A stretch of DNA of 64,000 nucleotides from Papio anubis (lineage: Eukaryota > Chordata > Mammalia > Primates > Cercopithecidae), in NCBI RefSeq assembly GCF_008728515.1, contig NC_044985.1, positions 79,646,155-79,710,154 of the forward strand. Direction: 5' to 3'. Under the pieces are notes generated by a model. The model was given only the letters and a program-made list of their open reading frames with translations, searched no databases and was not told the DNA's origin. Shown here in pieces: positions 37,061 to 50,093 of this stretch; the stretch's first letter is position 1, and each line of letters begins with the position of its first letter. The position numbers and the translations under genes were made by a program.

Positions 37061-37694
37061 GATGGGTCTTTCCACCATCTTTAAGGCACTTTGGATTTGT
37101 TGGAGGAAGAAAACTGAATGAACAAAGGAGAAGAGAGGATGACAGAAGACTGTCATGTTTACTGCCAAACTGCTCTCAAGGATGATTGTGTGAAGTAGCT
37201 GAAGAGAGGCACCCAGTGCCTGTCTTCTCTATAAAGAAGGACCAAAACAGCAAGTACATAAGCACACATCAAGTAGAGCATCTAGGGGAGAACATTGGAA
37301 TCCAGCAGAGAACACATAGGGACCCTCTGAGACATGGAAAGCTCAAGATGGCAATGTAGAGAGGAAAGTAAGGCAGTAGGCCAGTTCAGCCCACAGCCAG
37401 GAGGAATGCTCCATTGCAGGAAAAATGTAAGTGAGATATTTCCCAGCTGTCCACATTTCCACCAAAGAAACCTGCAGTCCTAGACACAGAAAACCTGTTG
37501 GCTCTCAGGATCCCTGAGCCTAGTATAGGTGCTGCATGGAGCACCCACAACTGCATTGTTCCAGAGAGGGAACTCAGGCTAAATCCCATTTCTGAAACCC
37601 AATCTGCTATAGCACTGCACCATTTTGAGAGCACAGCCAACACCACAGGATTACACCCTGCCCAGGGCACAATAGTACCTACATCTCTACATTC

Positions 37695-37999
37695 TTTTTT
37701 TTTTTTTTTTTTCCAGACAGAGTTTCACTCTTGTTGCCCAGGCTGGAGTGCAATGGCGTGATCTCAGCTCACTGAAACCTCCACCTCCCAAGTTCAAGCA
37801 ATTCTCCTGCCTCAGCCTCCCAAGCAGCTGGGACTACAGGTGCCCACCACCATGCCCAGCTAATTTTTTTTGTATTTTTAGTAGGGACAGGGTTTTACCA
37901 TGTTAGCCAGGCTGGTCTCGAACTCCTGACCTCAGGTGATCTGCCTGCCTTGGCCTCTCAAAGTTCTGGGATTACAGGCATGAGCCATCGTGCCTGGCC
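37695..37999 (-). mobile_element. Alu in L1 5' UTR, reverse orientation
   Basis: T-run then ccagacagagtttcactctt through gccatcgtgcctggcc. Target duplication acattctt on both sides. Confidence 0.96.
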
Positions 38000-40289
38000 T
38001 CCACATTCTTAAGGCCCCACTGACATCCCCCTACATCCACCCAGAGGGCTACAATAGCATGGCATCGGCTGAACCCAGTGGGCAGCCATAGCACCAGCAT
38101 CCAAGTTCATGCAGTGTCCTACTACCCAAGGAAGAGGCAGTCCAGCACATCAAGGAGGCTTCCCCCAGGGTACTGGGAACCAAAGTGTGTACTCCCCAGA
38201 CCCTAAAAGCAGTCTACCTGGGGCCACTGCCACCAACAATGACCCTGCCCCCTCATCAGCAGGGCTACTGTGTGTCCCACCTCAGGGTCCAGGGACCAGC
38301 CTGCCCACCCCACTGCTGACACTGCCAGTGCCCACCTGCCCCACCCTGGACCTTTCAAGCTGGCCAATACTCTGGGTGTGATCCACTCTAGCACTCAAGG
38401 ACCAACCTGCCTTCACTATTGCAGGCATCTGTGCAACCTGTCTGGGTCCCAAAGAACAGATCTCCTTGCCTACTAGTGCCCACATGCTCTGCCTAGAGAC
38501 CTAAGGACTGCCTTCCCAGGGCTCAACACTGCCAGTGTCCATGCATGCCACCCAGGAAACCAAGGATCAGTCCACCTGGCCCACTGCCACCATTGCCAGC
38601 ACCCACACACCCCTCCTGGGACCCAGATACTACCCTCCATGAGTCATACCACATCCCCTGCCAGTGCTGCCATGCACCACCTAGGGACCTAAGGACTAGC
38701 CCACCTGGTGTCCCTGTCCTTAGCAAAGCCTCATCACAGCCTCCACAAACACCCACAGCCTAGCCACTAACTAATTTGCAGACACCATTGATATCAAATA
38801 CAATCAAAGTAATCACATGAACATTACACTATGGTGTCCACCCAGAACCAAAGCCAAAGCACCCTACCCAGTTAACATATTGATACATTCACAAGAAAAG
38901 GTATTTTCCTATGGAAGCTACTTCATAAAATTGGAAGAAGTGACAGTTATAGCAGATGCACAGACATCAACATAAGGACAACAGAAACATGGAAAGAATC
39001 AAGGAAACACAACACCTTCAAAAGAACACAATAATTCTCTACCAATAGGCCCCAAACAAAACGAAATCTAAAAAGCGCCTGAAAAGAAATTCAAAATAAT
39101 GATCTCAAGAAAACTCAGCAAGATACAAGAGAACACATATAAACAATACAAACAAATCAGAAAAACTCATAATCTGAATTAGAAATTTAATGAAGAGATA
39201 GATGTCATAAAAAAAGAATCAAACAGAAATCCTGAAACTGAAGAATTCAACAGACAAAATAAAAAATAAAATCAGGAGTTTCCAAAATGGACTAGATCAA
39301 GTAGAAGAAAGAATTTTTTAACTTGAAGACAGGTATTCTGAAATAACCCATTGAGACAAAAAAAAAAAAAAACAAATCAAAAAGAACGAAGGAAGCCTGA
39401 GGGGCATATGGGACACCATCAAGCAAACAAATACTGAAATTTGGCGAGTTTCAGAAGAAGAAAAGATGGGGAAACGCATAGAAAATTAATTTAATGAAAT
39501 AATAACTGAAAACTTCCAAAGTCTTAGAAGAGATGTAAACATCTAGAAATACAAAACTCAGAAAGATCCTCAAATAGATTCAATCCAAAAAGTTCCTCTC
39601 TGAGGCACAACGTATATAGTTAATCTGTCAAAAGTCAAAGACAAAGAATTCCAAAAACAGCACAAGAAAACTTGTTGTAAAATTTTATTGTCAAGTGACA
39701 CATAAGGGAATTGTCAACAGAAAAACAGCATATTTATCAGCAGAAACCTTAAAGACCAAGATAGAATGAGACTATATTTTCAAAGTGCTAAAAGAAAAAA
39801 AAAATGTCAACCAAGAATACTATACTTAGCAAAGCTATCCTTCAGAAGTAAGGAGAAATAAGGACTTTCCCTAACAAATAAAAACTAAGCAAATTCATCA
39901 CCACTAAACAGGTCCTATAGGATATGGTTAAGAGAGACCTGTATCTGGAAGCAAAAGCATGACATCTATCATCATGAAAACACACTAAAGCATAAAATTC
40001 ACTAGAAGAGCAGATACACAAATGAGAAAAAGGAATGGAGCATTATTATTAAAGAAGAACACCAAATCATCACAAAGGTAAGCAGTAAGACGAGAACCAA
40101 GGCCATATAAAACAACCAGAAAACAATCATTAAAATGACAGGAGTAAGCCCTCACCTATTAATAACAACCTTTAATATATATAAACAGTTTAAATTTCCC
40201 TAATTAAAAGATACAGACCAGCTGAGTTGATTAAAAAAACAAAACCCAACTATATGCTGCTGACAAGAAATTCATTTCACCTCTAAAGG

Positions 40290-40389
40290 CACACATATAG
40301 ACTAAAAGTGAAGATATTCCATGCAAATGGGAACCAAAAACAGGTTTGGAATTTGCATGGTATATCTTCACTTTTAGTCTATGTGTGTG
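40290..40389. repeat. 39-bp inverted repeat (hairpin) in L1 ORF2
   Basis: Arms at 40290-40328 and 40351-40389 are complementary at 37 of 39 positions, with a 22-base loop. The right arm reads atttgcatggtatatcttca onward. It is unlike normal L1 ORF2 here and looks like a local inverted duplication. Confidence 0.9.
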
Positions 40390-41205
40390 TTTACAGATGA
40401 AGTAGTAACTATACTTCTATCAGACAAAATAGACTTTAAGTCAAAAAAACACAAAAAGAGATAAAGGAGGTCATTATATAATGAAAAGGGATCAATTCAC
40501 CAAGTAGATCTAATTATAAATATATACCCACTCAATACTGGAGCATTCAGATATATAAAGAAAATATTATTAAAGTTAAGGAGAGACATAGACCCCAACA
40601 CAATAATAGAAAGGAACTTTAATTTCCCACTTTCAGCATTGGACAGATCATCTAGATAGTAAATCAACAAAGAAACACTGAACCTAAACTGCACTATAAA
40701 CCAAATGGACCTAATAGACATTTACCAAATGTTCCTTTCAATAGCTACTAAATATGCATTCTTCTGATCAGTGCATGGAACATAGTCCAGGTTAGACCAC
40801 ATGTTAGGCACAAAACAAGTCTCAGTAAATGTAAAAAAAATCAAATCAGACACAATGAAGTAAAACTAGAAACCAATAGCAAGAAGAACTTTAGAAACAG
40901 TACAAATACAGGGACATTAAATGCCAAGCTCATGAAGAACCACTGGATCAATGAAAAAATTAAGATGGAAATAAAAAATTTCTTGAAACAAATAAAAATG
41001 AAAACATAGTATACCAAAACCTATGGAATACAGCAAAAGCAATGCTAAAAGGGAAGTTTACAGTAAGAAACCTGTAAAAAACAGATTTCAAATAAACAAC
41101 ATAAAAACATACCTTAAGGAAATAGAAAAGCAAGAGCAAATCAAATCCAAAATTAGTAGAAGAAATAATAAAGACCAGAGTAGAACTAAATCAAAGAGAC
41201 CAAAA

Positions 41206-41494
41206 TCTAGGTGCAGTGGTTCATGCCTGTAATCCCAGCACTTTGGGAAGCCAAGGCAGCTGGATCACTTGAGGCCAGGAGTTAGAGACCAGCCTGGCCA
41301 ACATGGCAAAACCCTGTTTCTACTAAAAATAGAAAAAATTAGCTGGGGGTGGTGATGTGTGCCTGTAATCTCAGCTACTTAGGAGGTTGAGGCATGAGAA
41401 GCACTTGCACCTGGGAGGTGGAGGTTGAAGTGAGCCTAGGTTACATCACTGTACCCAATAGAGTGAGATTCTGCCTCAAAAAAAAAAAAAAAAG
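41206..41494 (+). mobile_element. Old Alu in L1 ORF2, forward orientation
   Basis: taggtgcagtggttcatgcc to an A-tail at 41478-41494. Diverged. Confidence 0.92.
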
Positions 41495-42725
41495 AGAGAC
41501 AAAAAAAGTTTTTAAAATTTAGTTTTTTAAGAAGCTGAATAAAATTGACAAACCACTAACTAGACTAAGAAAAAGTCATTAGAGACTATTATGATTGACA
41601 ACTACACAATAAATTCAAAAACCTAGAAAAAATAGACACATCCCTAGACACATATAACCTACCAATATTGAACCAGGGAAGAAATAGAAAATCTGCACAG
41701 ACAAATAATGAGTAATGAGATTGAATCAGTAATAAAAAGTCTCCCCCAAAAGAAAAGCCCAACACTGGTTAACTTTACTGCTGAATTCTATGAAAATTTT
41801 AAAGTACTAACACCAATTCTTCTCAAACTATTCCAAAAACTTGAAGCAAAAGGAATTTTTCCTAACTCATTCTACAAGGCAAGCATTACTTTGATACCAA
41901 AACCAGATAAGGATACAACAAAAGAAGAAAACTACAGGTTAATATTCCTAATGAACAGAGACACAAAAATCCTCACCAAAATACTAAAACCAAATCCAAT
42001 AATACATCAAAAAGATAATATACCAAAATCAAGGGGGATTTATTCTAGAAATGCAAGGATGGTTCAACATTCATAAATCAATATATGTGATACACCACAT
42101 CAACCAAAGAAAGAGAAACCATACAATCATCTTAATAGATGTGGAAAAGGCATTTGATAAAATTCAGTATGCCCTCATGAAAAAACTCTCAACAACCTTG
42201 GTACAGAAGGAACATACCACAAAACAATAAAGACCATATATGACAAATCCGCAGCTTTCATCACACTAAATGGGGATAAATTAAAACAGTTTTCTCTAAG
42301 ATCTGGAACAAGACAAGGTTGCCACTTTCACTACTTTTATTCAACATTGTACCAGAAGTCTTAGCCACAGCAATTACACAAGATAAAGAAAGGACATCCT
42401 AACTGGAAAGGTAGAAGTCAAATTGTTCTTGTTTGCAAATGACATGATCTTGTATTTAGAAAGAAAAAAAAGGACTCCACCCAAAAATTGTTAGAACTAA
42501 TAAATGAATTCAGCAAAGTTGCAAGATACATAATCAACATACAAAACTCAGGAGCATTTCAATACACCAACAGCAAACATTCAGAAAAAGAAAGCAATCC
42601 AATTTATAACAGCTAAGAAACTACCTAAGAAGAAATTTAATCAAAAAGTGAAAGATACCCACAATGAAAAATATGACACACTGAAAAAAACAAATTGAAG
42701 AAAATCCATTAAAAAATGCAAAGCA

Positions 42726-43030
42726 GGCTGGGCGCGGTGGCTCAAGCCTGTAATCCCAGCACTTTGGGAGGCCGAGACGGGTGGATCACGAGGTCAGGAG
42801 ATCGAGACCATCCTGGCTAACACGGTGAAACCCCGTCTCTACTAAAAAATACAAAAAAACACTAGCCAGGCGAGGTGGCGGGCACCTGTAGTCCCAGCTA
42901 CTCGGGAGGCTGAAGCAGGAGAATGGCATAAACCCAGGAGGCGGAGCTTGCAGTGAGCTGAGATCCAGCCACTGCACTCCAGCCTGGGCAACAGAGTGAG
43001 ACTCCATCTCAAAAAAAAAAAAAACAACAA
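42726..43030 (+). mobile_element. Young Alu, AluYR-like, in L1 ORF2
   Basis: ggctgggcgcggtggctcaa; carries the ctcaagcctg and gcataaaccca variants. Target duplication aaaaaatgcaaagca on both sides (copies start about 42711 and 43030). Confidence 0.95.
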
Positions 43031-44131
43031 AAAATGCAAAGCAATCAGAGACTGAAAACATTATTATTGTTAAAATGGCCATACTGCCCAAAGCAATCTA
43101 TACATTCAATACACTCCCTATCAAAATACCAATAACACTCTTCACAGACACAGAAAAAAAATTCTAAAATTTATATGGAACCACAAAAGACCCCAAATAG
43201 CTGTAATCCTTAACAACAACAAGAAGACCAAAAATGGAAGAGTCACACTACCAAACTTCAAAATACAGTACAAAGCTATAGTAACCAACACAGCATAATG
43301 CTGACATAAAAACAGACACTTAGACCTATGGAAAAGAATAGAGAAAGCATAAATAAATCCATGCATTTATATTTAACTCATTTTTGACAAAGGTGCCAAG
43401 AACATACATTGAGGAAAGGACAGCATCTTCAATAAATGGTGCTGGGGAAACTGAGTATCCATATGCAGAAGAATAAAACTAGACCCCTATCTCTCACCAT
43501 CTACAAAAATAAAATGAAAATGGATTAAAGACTTAAATCTAAGACCTGAAACTATGAAAGTACTAGAAGATAACATTGTTAAAATGCTTCAGGAGATTGG
43601 TCTGGGCAAAGGTTTTTTGGGGTAAGACCTCAAAAGCATAAGCAACAAAAGAAAAAAACAAGATTATATCAAGCTAAAAATGTTTGCATAGCAAAAGAAA
43701 CAATCAACAGAATGAAGAGACAACCCACAGAATGGGAGAAAATATTTGCAAACTATGCATAGATAAGGGATAAGGGATTAATAACCAGAATATACAAGGA
43801 ACTCAACTCAACAAATAATAATAATAATGATTTGATTAAAAATGGGCAAATGATCTGAATAGATATTTCTCCAAAGAAGACGTACAAATGGCCAACAGAT
43901 ATGTGAAAACCTGCTCAACATCTCTAATCATCAGGGAAATGCAAAGCAAAACCACAATGAGATATTATCTTACCCCAGTTAAAATGGCTATTATCAAAAA
44001 GACAAAAAATAACAGACGTGGGCAAGGATGTAGAGAAAGAGAATTCACACACATTGCTGGTGGTAATGTAAATTAATACAGCCAATAGAGAAAACAGTAT
44101 GGAAGTTCCTTTAAAAACTAAACATAGAATT

Positions 44132-44157
44132 CTTAGGTTGTTGCAAAAGTAATTACA
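44132..44157. repeat. Truncated MADE1-like palindromic half
   Basis: ttaggttgttgcaaaagtaa matches one arm of the mariner-derived MADE1 MITE. The second arm is absent, so no miR-548-type hairpin can form. Confidence 0.5.
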
Positions 44158-44384
44158 GAACGCTATATGATCCAGAAATCCTATTGCTGGATATATATTC
44201 AAAATAAAGAAAATAAGTATATCAAACAGTTATCTGCACAAAGAAATAATAAATATTTGAGGGGACAGATATGCCAATTACCCCCATTTTCAATATATGT
44301 ATACATATATTGAAATATTACATGTATCCCATAAATATATAAAATTTTTATGTACCAATAGTGTGAAAAGCTAAGGCACAAACT

Positions 44385-45195
44385 GGGAGAAAATATTTGC
44401 AAAAGATACCTGAAATGGGCTTGTAAAGGAAATGTATAAAGAACTCTTCCAATGAAATGACCAGCAGCAAACTACCCAATAAAAAATGGGCCAAATATTT
44501 AAATAGGCACTTCATCAAAGAAGATACATGAATGCCAAACAAGCACAAAAAATGATACCCAATATTAGCCATTAGGGAAATCAACTTAAAGCCATAAGAT
44601 ACAACACATCTACTAGAATGGCTACAGTGTCAAAACAAAATAAAATAAAAACAAAGTGTGGGCAAGGTAGAGAAACTAGAAACTTCTTTGTATGTTGTTT
44701 GTAGGAATATAAAATGTACAGCACCTTGGAAAACAATTTAGCACACCTTAAAAAGTTGAATATATACCTACTATACAACTCTTCATTCTATACCCAGCTA
44801 TCTGCCCAGGAGAAATGAAAATGTATGTTCACAAGAAGACATGCATGCAAATGTTCACAGCAGCATCATTCATACTAGTCAAAACCCAAACACAATAAAC
44901 GCCATGAATAAACCTCAGAAATAAATATATGATTGCAGTTATATGAAGTTTTAGAAAAGGTAAAGGTATAGAGAGAGAAAGAAGACTAGTGATTGCCTGG
45001 GGCAACCAGTGGGCAAGAGGATTAATTGAAATGGGAAAGTGGAAACTTTTGTAAATGACAAAAGTATTCTAAAACTAGATTTTGGTGAAAGTTGTGCAAC
45101 TACAGAAATTCACTAAAACTCACTAAATTTTACATTTTACATAGATTAATTTAGTGGTATGTTAATTAACTCTCAATAAAGCCTTTTTTTAAAAA
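44385..45195 (+). mobile_element. Old L1M 3' end
   Basis: ggtagagaaactagaaactt, cagcagcatcattcatacta and a final taactctcaataaagccttt. Plus strand, more diverged than its neighbours. Confidence 0.75.
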
Positions 45196-45289
45196 AGGGA
45201 AAAAAATCCTGTGAGGCTTTGAAAATAAAATGTTCCCCCCCAAAAAACTTAGAGAGAACAAAGACAGATTACTAACAAAATAATGACAA

Positions 45290-46545
45290 ATAAAGTCACA
45301 GAGAGTTCTCGTCAACAATACATGCCAAAACATACTGGTTATCTCTCACCTTATACAAAAATCAACTCGATGGATCAAAGACTTAAATCTAAGATCTGAA
45401 ACCATAAAAATTCTAGAAGATTACATCAGAAAAACTTCTGGATATTAGCTTAGGCAAAGAGTTCATGACCAAGAATCCAAAAGTACATGCAACAAAAACA
45501 AAGATAAATATATGGGACATAATTAAACTAAAAAGCTTCTGCACAATAAAAGAAATAATCAGCAGAGTAAACAGACAACCTACAGAGTGGGAGAATAAAT
45601 TCACAAACTATGCATCTGACAGAGGACTAACATCCAGAATCTATAAGGAACTCAAAATATCAGGAAGAAAAAAACAAATCCCATCGAAAGTGGGCAAAAG
45701 ACATGAATAGACAATTTTCAAAACAAGATATACAAATGGCCAACAAACATGAAAAAATGCTCAACATCCCTAATTATCGGGGAAATGCAAATCAAAACCA
45801 CAATGCAATACCACCTTACTCCTGCAAGAATGGCCATTATTTAAAAATCAAAAAATAATAGATGTTGGCATGGATGTGTTGAAAAGGGAACACTTTTACA
45901 CTGCTAGTAGGAATGTAAAGTACTGCAACCACTATAGAAAACAGTATGGAGATTCCTTAAAGAACTAAAGATAGAACTATCATTCGATGAAGCAATCCCA
46001 CCACTGGGTATCTACCCAGAGGAAAAGAAGTCATTATACGAAAAAGACACTCACACACACACGTTTATAGCAGCAAAATTCACAATTGTAAAAATATGGA
46101 AAAAGCCTAAATGCTCATCAATGAGTGGATAAAGAAAATGTTATACATACATACACACACATAAACACACACGCGCACGCACGCACCATGGACTACTACT
46201 CAGTCATAAAAAGGAATAAAATAACAGCATTCACAGCAACGTGGATGGAGTTGGTGACCATTATTCTTAGTGAAGTAACTCAGGAATGGAAACCCAAACA
46301 CTGAATGTTCTCATTCATATATGGGAGCTAAGCTATGAGGATGCAAAGGCATAGGAATGATATAATGGACTCTGGAGACTCAAGGGGGAAGGGGTGCCGG
46401 GGAGTGAGGGATAAAAGACTACACATTGGGTACAGTGTACACTGTTTAGATGATGGGTGCACCAAAATCTCAGAAAACACCACTAACGAATTTATCCATG
46501 TAACCAACCACCACCTGTTTCCCCAAAACCTATTGAAATGATAAT
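45290..46545 (+). mobile_element. L1 3' end, plus strand
   Basis: ttatacaaaaatcaactcga, gaaatgcaaatcaaaaccac, ggtatctacccagaggaaaa in L1 order, ending ttgaaatg at about 46545. A (CA)n/ACGC microsatellite lies at 46141-46190 within it. Confidence 0.85.
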
Positions 46546-46733
46546 TTTTTAAAAGATAATCATTAATATTTTTCAATCTATCATTTCCCAGATGTGCAGG
46601 GGGAAAACCGCTATTATTCCTTAATTCTACAGTCAACTTAACCATTAATTCAAGAAAAAGGGATGAAATTGAGGCCTTTATAGACATGAAAATCTAGAGT
46701 TTACTACTCATTATTCTCATTAAAAGAACTACT

Positions 46734-47001
46734 GGCCAGACACAGTGGCTCACACCTACAATCCCAGCACTCTGAGAGGTTGAGGTAGGGGATCACTTGA
46801 GCCCAGGAGTTTGAGACCAGCCTGGGCAGCATGGCGCAACCCCATCTCTACAAAAAATAATAATAATACAAAAAATTAGCCAGGCGTGGTGGCATGTGCC
46901 TGGCTGAGGTGGGAGAAACATCTGAGCCCAGGGTCTGGAGTGAGCCATGATCATGCCACCGCACTCCAGCCTGGGCAAGAGGGTGAGATTCTGTCTCAAA
47001 A
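46734..47001 (+). mobile_element. Alu, forward orientation, shortened
   Basis: ggccagacacagtggctcac to gattctgtctcaaaaaag. The right arm lacks the usual region before gaggtgggag. The tail grades into the GGAA tract. Confidence 0.92.
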
Positions 47002-47215
47002 AAGAAAGAGAAAGAGAGAGAGAGAAGAAAGAGAGGGAGGGAAGAAAAAGAAGAAGGGAAGGGAAGGAAAGGGAAAGAGGAAGGAGAAAGAAAAGAAAAG
47101 AGGGAAGGAAGGAAGGAAGGGAGGGAGGAAGGAAGGAAGGAAGGGAGGGAGGAAGGGAGGGAGGGAGGGAGGGAGGCAGGCAGGCAGGCAGGGAGGAAGA
47201 AAGGTGGAAAGAAAG
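47001..47215 (+). repeat. GGAA/GGGA microsatellite
   Basis: About 215 bp of pure purine: aaagagagag, then repeated ggaaggaagg and gggagggagg blocks and a cagg run. It is derived from the Alu tail. Long six-frame ORFs here are artefacts. Confidence 0.97.
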
Positions 47216-47359
47216 AGTAAACTACTAACAGACAAACTTCAGCAAGAAAGAAAATGAACCCAGAAATGAGAAGTGGAATGCAAAAGCAACTTTCTAAAAA
47301 ATTAGAAATCATGTTAGTAAATCTAAGTAAGTGTTAACTTAAAAAAAAAAAAAGAGAAA

Positions 47360-47850
47360 ATGGATACTTAAGGACTTGGTGGAATTAAAATATTAAACAA
47401 TAATCACATAGAAAATATAAAGGAAAGCTCAGAGCTAAATTAAATCATTTTAAGGTTTTTGTGTGTTATTCAGAAGAAAGACAGAAAAAAAATGAATTTT
47501 CAACTTTAAGAAATATAAATTAAATATGTAGTTTTAAATGTTAAGGTAACCATTAAAAGAAGATAAATATATTTCATAGCTTTTAAACCAATAAAAATAA
47601 AGGAAGAATGGAGAAAATTCAATAGAAAGCAGAAAAAGAGAAAAAAATAAGCAAAAGCAACATATGATAAATAGAAAACATAAAATATATTGGTAGAAGT
47701 CCACATATATAAGAAATATCAATAAATACAATGGGATTAAACAAGCGATTAAAGTACAGAACTCTAAGATTGAATTTCAGTAAGTTCATCTATATCCTGT
47801 TTATAAAAGGCACAACTAAAAAATGACAAAAAAATGGTTAAAATAGACTT
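47360..47850 (+). mobile_element. Ancient L1M ORF2 fragment
   Basis: ggtagaagtccacatatata, aatacaatgggattaaacaa, tgtttataaaaggcacaact: the diverged pre-RT region of an old L1. Confidence 0.6.
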
Positions 47851-49163
47851 CTGTTTCTTACAACACAGCAACAAATAAAACGTCCCAATACAACTGTATA
47901 AATACTGGATAATATATCGCAAAGCTTCATTTTAATGTATAGCTGAGCTTACAAGAAAGGAACAGAATACTCAGGAGGGAAAAAAAATTAAGTAGCCAGG
48001 CAGGGCCATCCTAAGGCTATGGGTGCCCTTATGGGGGCAGGGCCTTGGATTTTCATGCCCATCTGGGGAAGAAGATGATGCCATAGGCCTGAGTGAAATG
48101 GGGAATTCCAACTGAAATCCCGTATACAGCTGAAACAAGATCTGCCCTATCCTCAAATAAGGGAGGACTAAAAATAACAGGCACAGGAAGTTGTGTCAAA
48201 GCTTATCTTTCTTGGCCAGGGCTCTAAGTAGAAAAAAAAAAAAAAAAAAATTCTTCTAAAACTTCATAACCAGAGTTCTACCCTCCATTGATTTGGGTGT
48301 TGATGATACTGCTTGTGTGATCTGAGAGTGCTTAAGTCAGGAAAGCAATATAAGTGGAGAAAGCTGGTAACATCCTAGTGGCACCTGGCAAAAGCAAACT
48401 TAAGGTCACTCTAGAAGAGGCACATATGCTCAACCCAGCTGCATGGGACTCCGGCACACTCTTCTTTAGCCTTGTAAGCACTCAGTACCCACGTCCTCCC
48501 TTCAAGATGACCATCTAGCCAGTAAAGTCCCACATGGAACAGTAGAACAGGGTCCTGCGGGTGAGTTACTTATCACAATGGGTCATGAAACCCCATTTGT
48601 CCCACAAATTGTGTACACCCTGAGAATCACAATGAAACTAAAGAGAATTCTAAGCAACTAGCACAAAGCTGTGTGGAAATAAGGCAAAAAGGAACTGGTG
48701 ACCTGCGTCTTCCTTGTTCTTTGTGAACTGTCCTGAAACAGTGAGACCCAGATAAGACCAGGCCTTGCACACACTGCTGACCATTTCACCCCAATTCCTT
48801 TTTTATACAAGGAGAATCACAATGCCAGAAAAGTCACCCCCATCACCTGAGCAGACGAGACTGGGGAAAAAAAAAAACCTGCTAGAATCCTCCACTGGCT
48901 ACCATGGCTATAATGAGAACTCCCAGAAATTCAGCCAACATCAAGTATTAACATTGCTACCTTTACAATTCATGATATTTAAAAGTGGAACACACTTAAT
49001 AGGGCTAAACTCAATCTCTTTCATTCATTATTTATATTCTGACCTCATTCCAACAAGCCTTTGAGGCACCCTTAGAGACGCATAGAATTCTAATATTCTT
49101 AGGTTAAACGTTGCCAGCGGCTCCAATGTGGATAACACATACTGGTTAGCTTATGGAACTTAC
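47851..49163. other. Intronic, unassigned
   Basis: 47990-48860 has a less AT-rich composition than its surroundings and may be an old LTR, which I cannot identify. No exon signals found. Confidence 0.4.
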
Positions 49164-49311
49164 ATAATGACGTTAACAAGAGTACTTCTAAAGTTTTCTC
49201 GTTCTTTATGTGGAGATTTGCCCTTTGATTTGGAAGTAGATGGTCCAGCATAACTGTCATCAACTTGGTGGGGTAATTTGCCCTTTTTTCCAAAACGTTC
49301 CATGTATTCAG
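49164..49311 (-). CDS. DNAH7: DNAH7 exon, N-terminal tail
   Basis: 148-nt minus-strand exon, acceptor tttaag, strong donor AT then gtaagt. It encodes EYMERFGKKGKLPHQVDDSY, AGPSTSKSKGKSPHKEREN and then FRSTLVNVI, leaving AT for the next exon. It contains a basic Ser/Lys-rich stretch and then a hydrophobic segment (FRSTLVNVIM) that begins the conserved part of the DNAH7 tail as I know it. A chance ORF covers it on the same strand, but the splice sites set the true limits. It lies about 0.8 kb from the preceding exon and 15 kb from the following one. Confidence 0.92.
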
Positions 49312-50093
49312 CTTAAATTAAAAAAAAAAAAAGCATGATTATTCATCTAAAAGGTAAGCTAAAGCATTTTACATGCTTAAAATAAGATGCTAAATAATCT
49401 TTAAAGAAAAAATTATATTCTCAAGTAATCCTAAGTATAATTTTTTTTTTACTATCAGGAAGTTAAACTACTCCTCTCTGTATCATAACTAGAAACGTCT
49501 ATTTCAAGAATATTCCACTGATTTATATCCTGATTAATATACTAAAAAAATTTTCTATTATATTTACATATAATTCTCTAAAAGTGAAGACTAAAATTAC
49601 GATAAAAACATGATACAAAACTATTTGAGAAACTTTAAAGAACCATGACAAAAAAAGTTAACATTAACTGTAATCAATCTGATAAACACTATATTTAATG
49701 AGTCAAATTAATAAAAACATTAAAATGACTAATTTGGAAGTAATGGTCATAATTTATTAAAATCCACAAAAAAATATATATATAATTTATTAAAATCTCT
49801 CTTAGAAAAATCTCCGTCTTTTATATAGAGGCAAATTCTGACCAAATAAAAGTTTTAGTATCAACATCCCAATTCCTAAAATATCAGCTCTTAGAGCATT
49901 TACAACAGCCTAAAATAACTAAGAACTAGAATCAATTATTTTCTGAGAGATGATGTTTGGGAAAATTTTTTTCTACTTGACATTAATGTCGTTTAGCTTT
50001 TGTAATTCTATTACACTATTAACTAAATATTGTCTGGTCTCTTTCTCTCTAGAAATTATCCTTAAATCTAATTTAGAATATTGAAGTTCTTAC
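49312..50093. other. Short DNAH7 intron
   Basis: 782-bp AT-rich intron between the 50094-50202 and 49164-49311 exons. No transposon recognised. Confidence 0.7.

Larger units (their letters stand above)
37065..44370 (+). mobile_element. Nearly full-length old primate-type L1
   Basis: Forward L1 of about 7.3 kb including three Alu insertions. 37065-38850 is a GC-rich 5' UTR with repeated proline-codon-like CCACCTGG/CTGCCACC units. 38850-39850 is a degenerate ORF1 (A-rich, coiled-coil-like). ORF2 runs from about 40150 to 43900 with recognisable RT stretches (for example minor ORF 41708-42076 containing FYENFKVLTPILLKLFQKLE and ASITLIPKPDKDTTKEENYR). The 3' UTR ends near 44370. All frames are broken, so it cannot transpose. 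It lies antisense to DNAH7. Confidence 0.85.

Noticed and set aside
38109..38763. Pro/Gly-rich ORFs on both strands in a GC-rich stretch, at first like a CpG island or a collagen-like gene
   Set aside because: The context is an L1 5' UTR leading directly into ORF1; the openness reflects repeated GC-rich units.
41708..42076. 122-residue plus-strand ORF with reverse-transcriptase similarity
   Set aside because: It is a fragment of dead L1 ORF2; stops and frameshifts surround it, so it is annotated only as part of the L1.
44132..44157. Possible miR-548-type hairpin from MADE1
   Set aside because: Only one arm of the palindrome is present, so no precursor hairpin can fold.
46848..47312. Overlapping 79-154-residue ORFs on both strands, rich in Pro/Ser/Leu or Gly/Arg/Lys
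   Set aside because: They are translations of the GGAA microsatellite and Alu tail; a pure purine tract has few stops in any frame.
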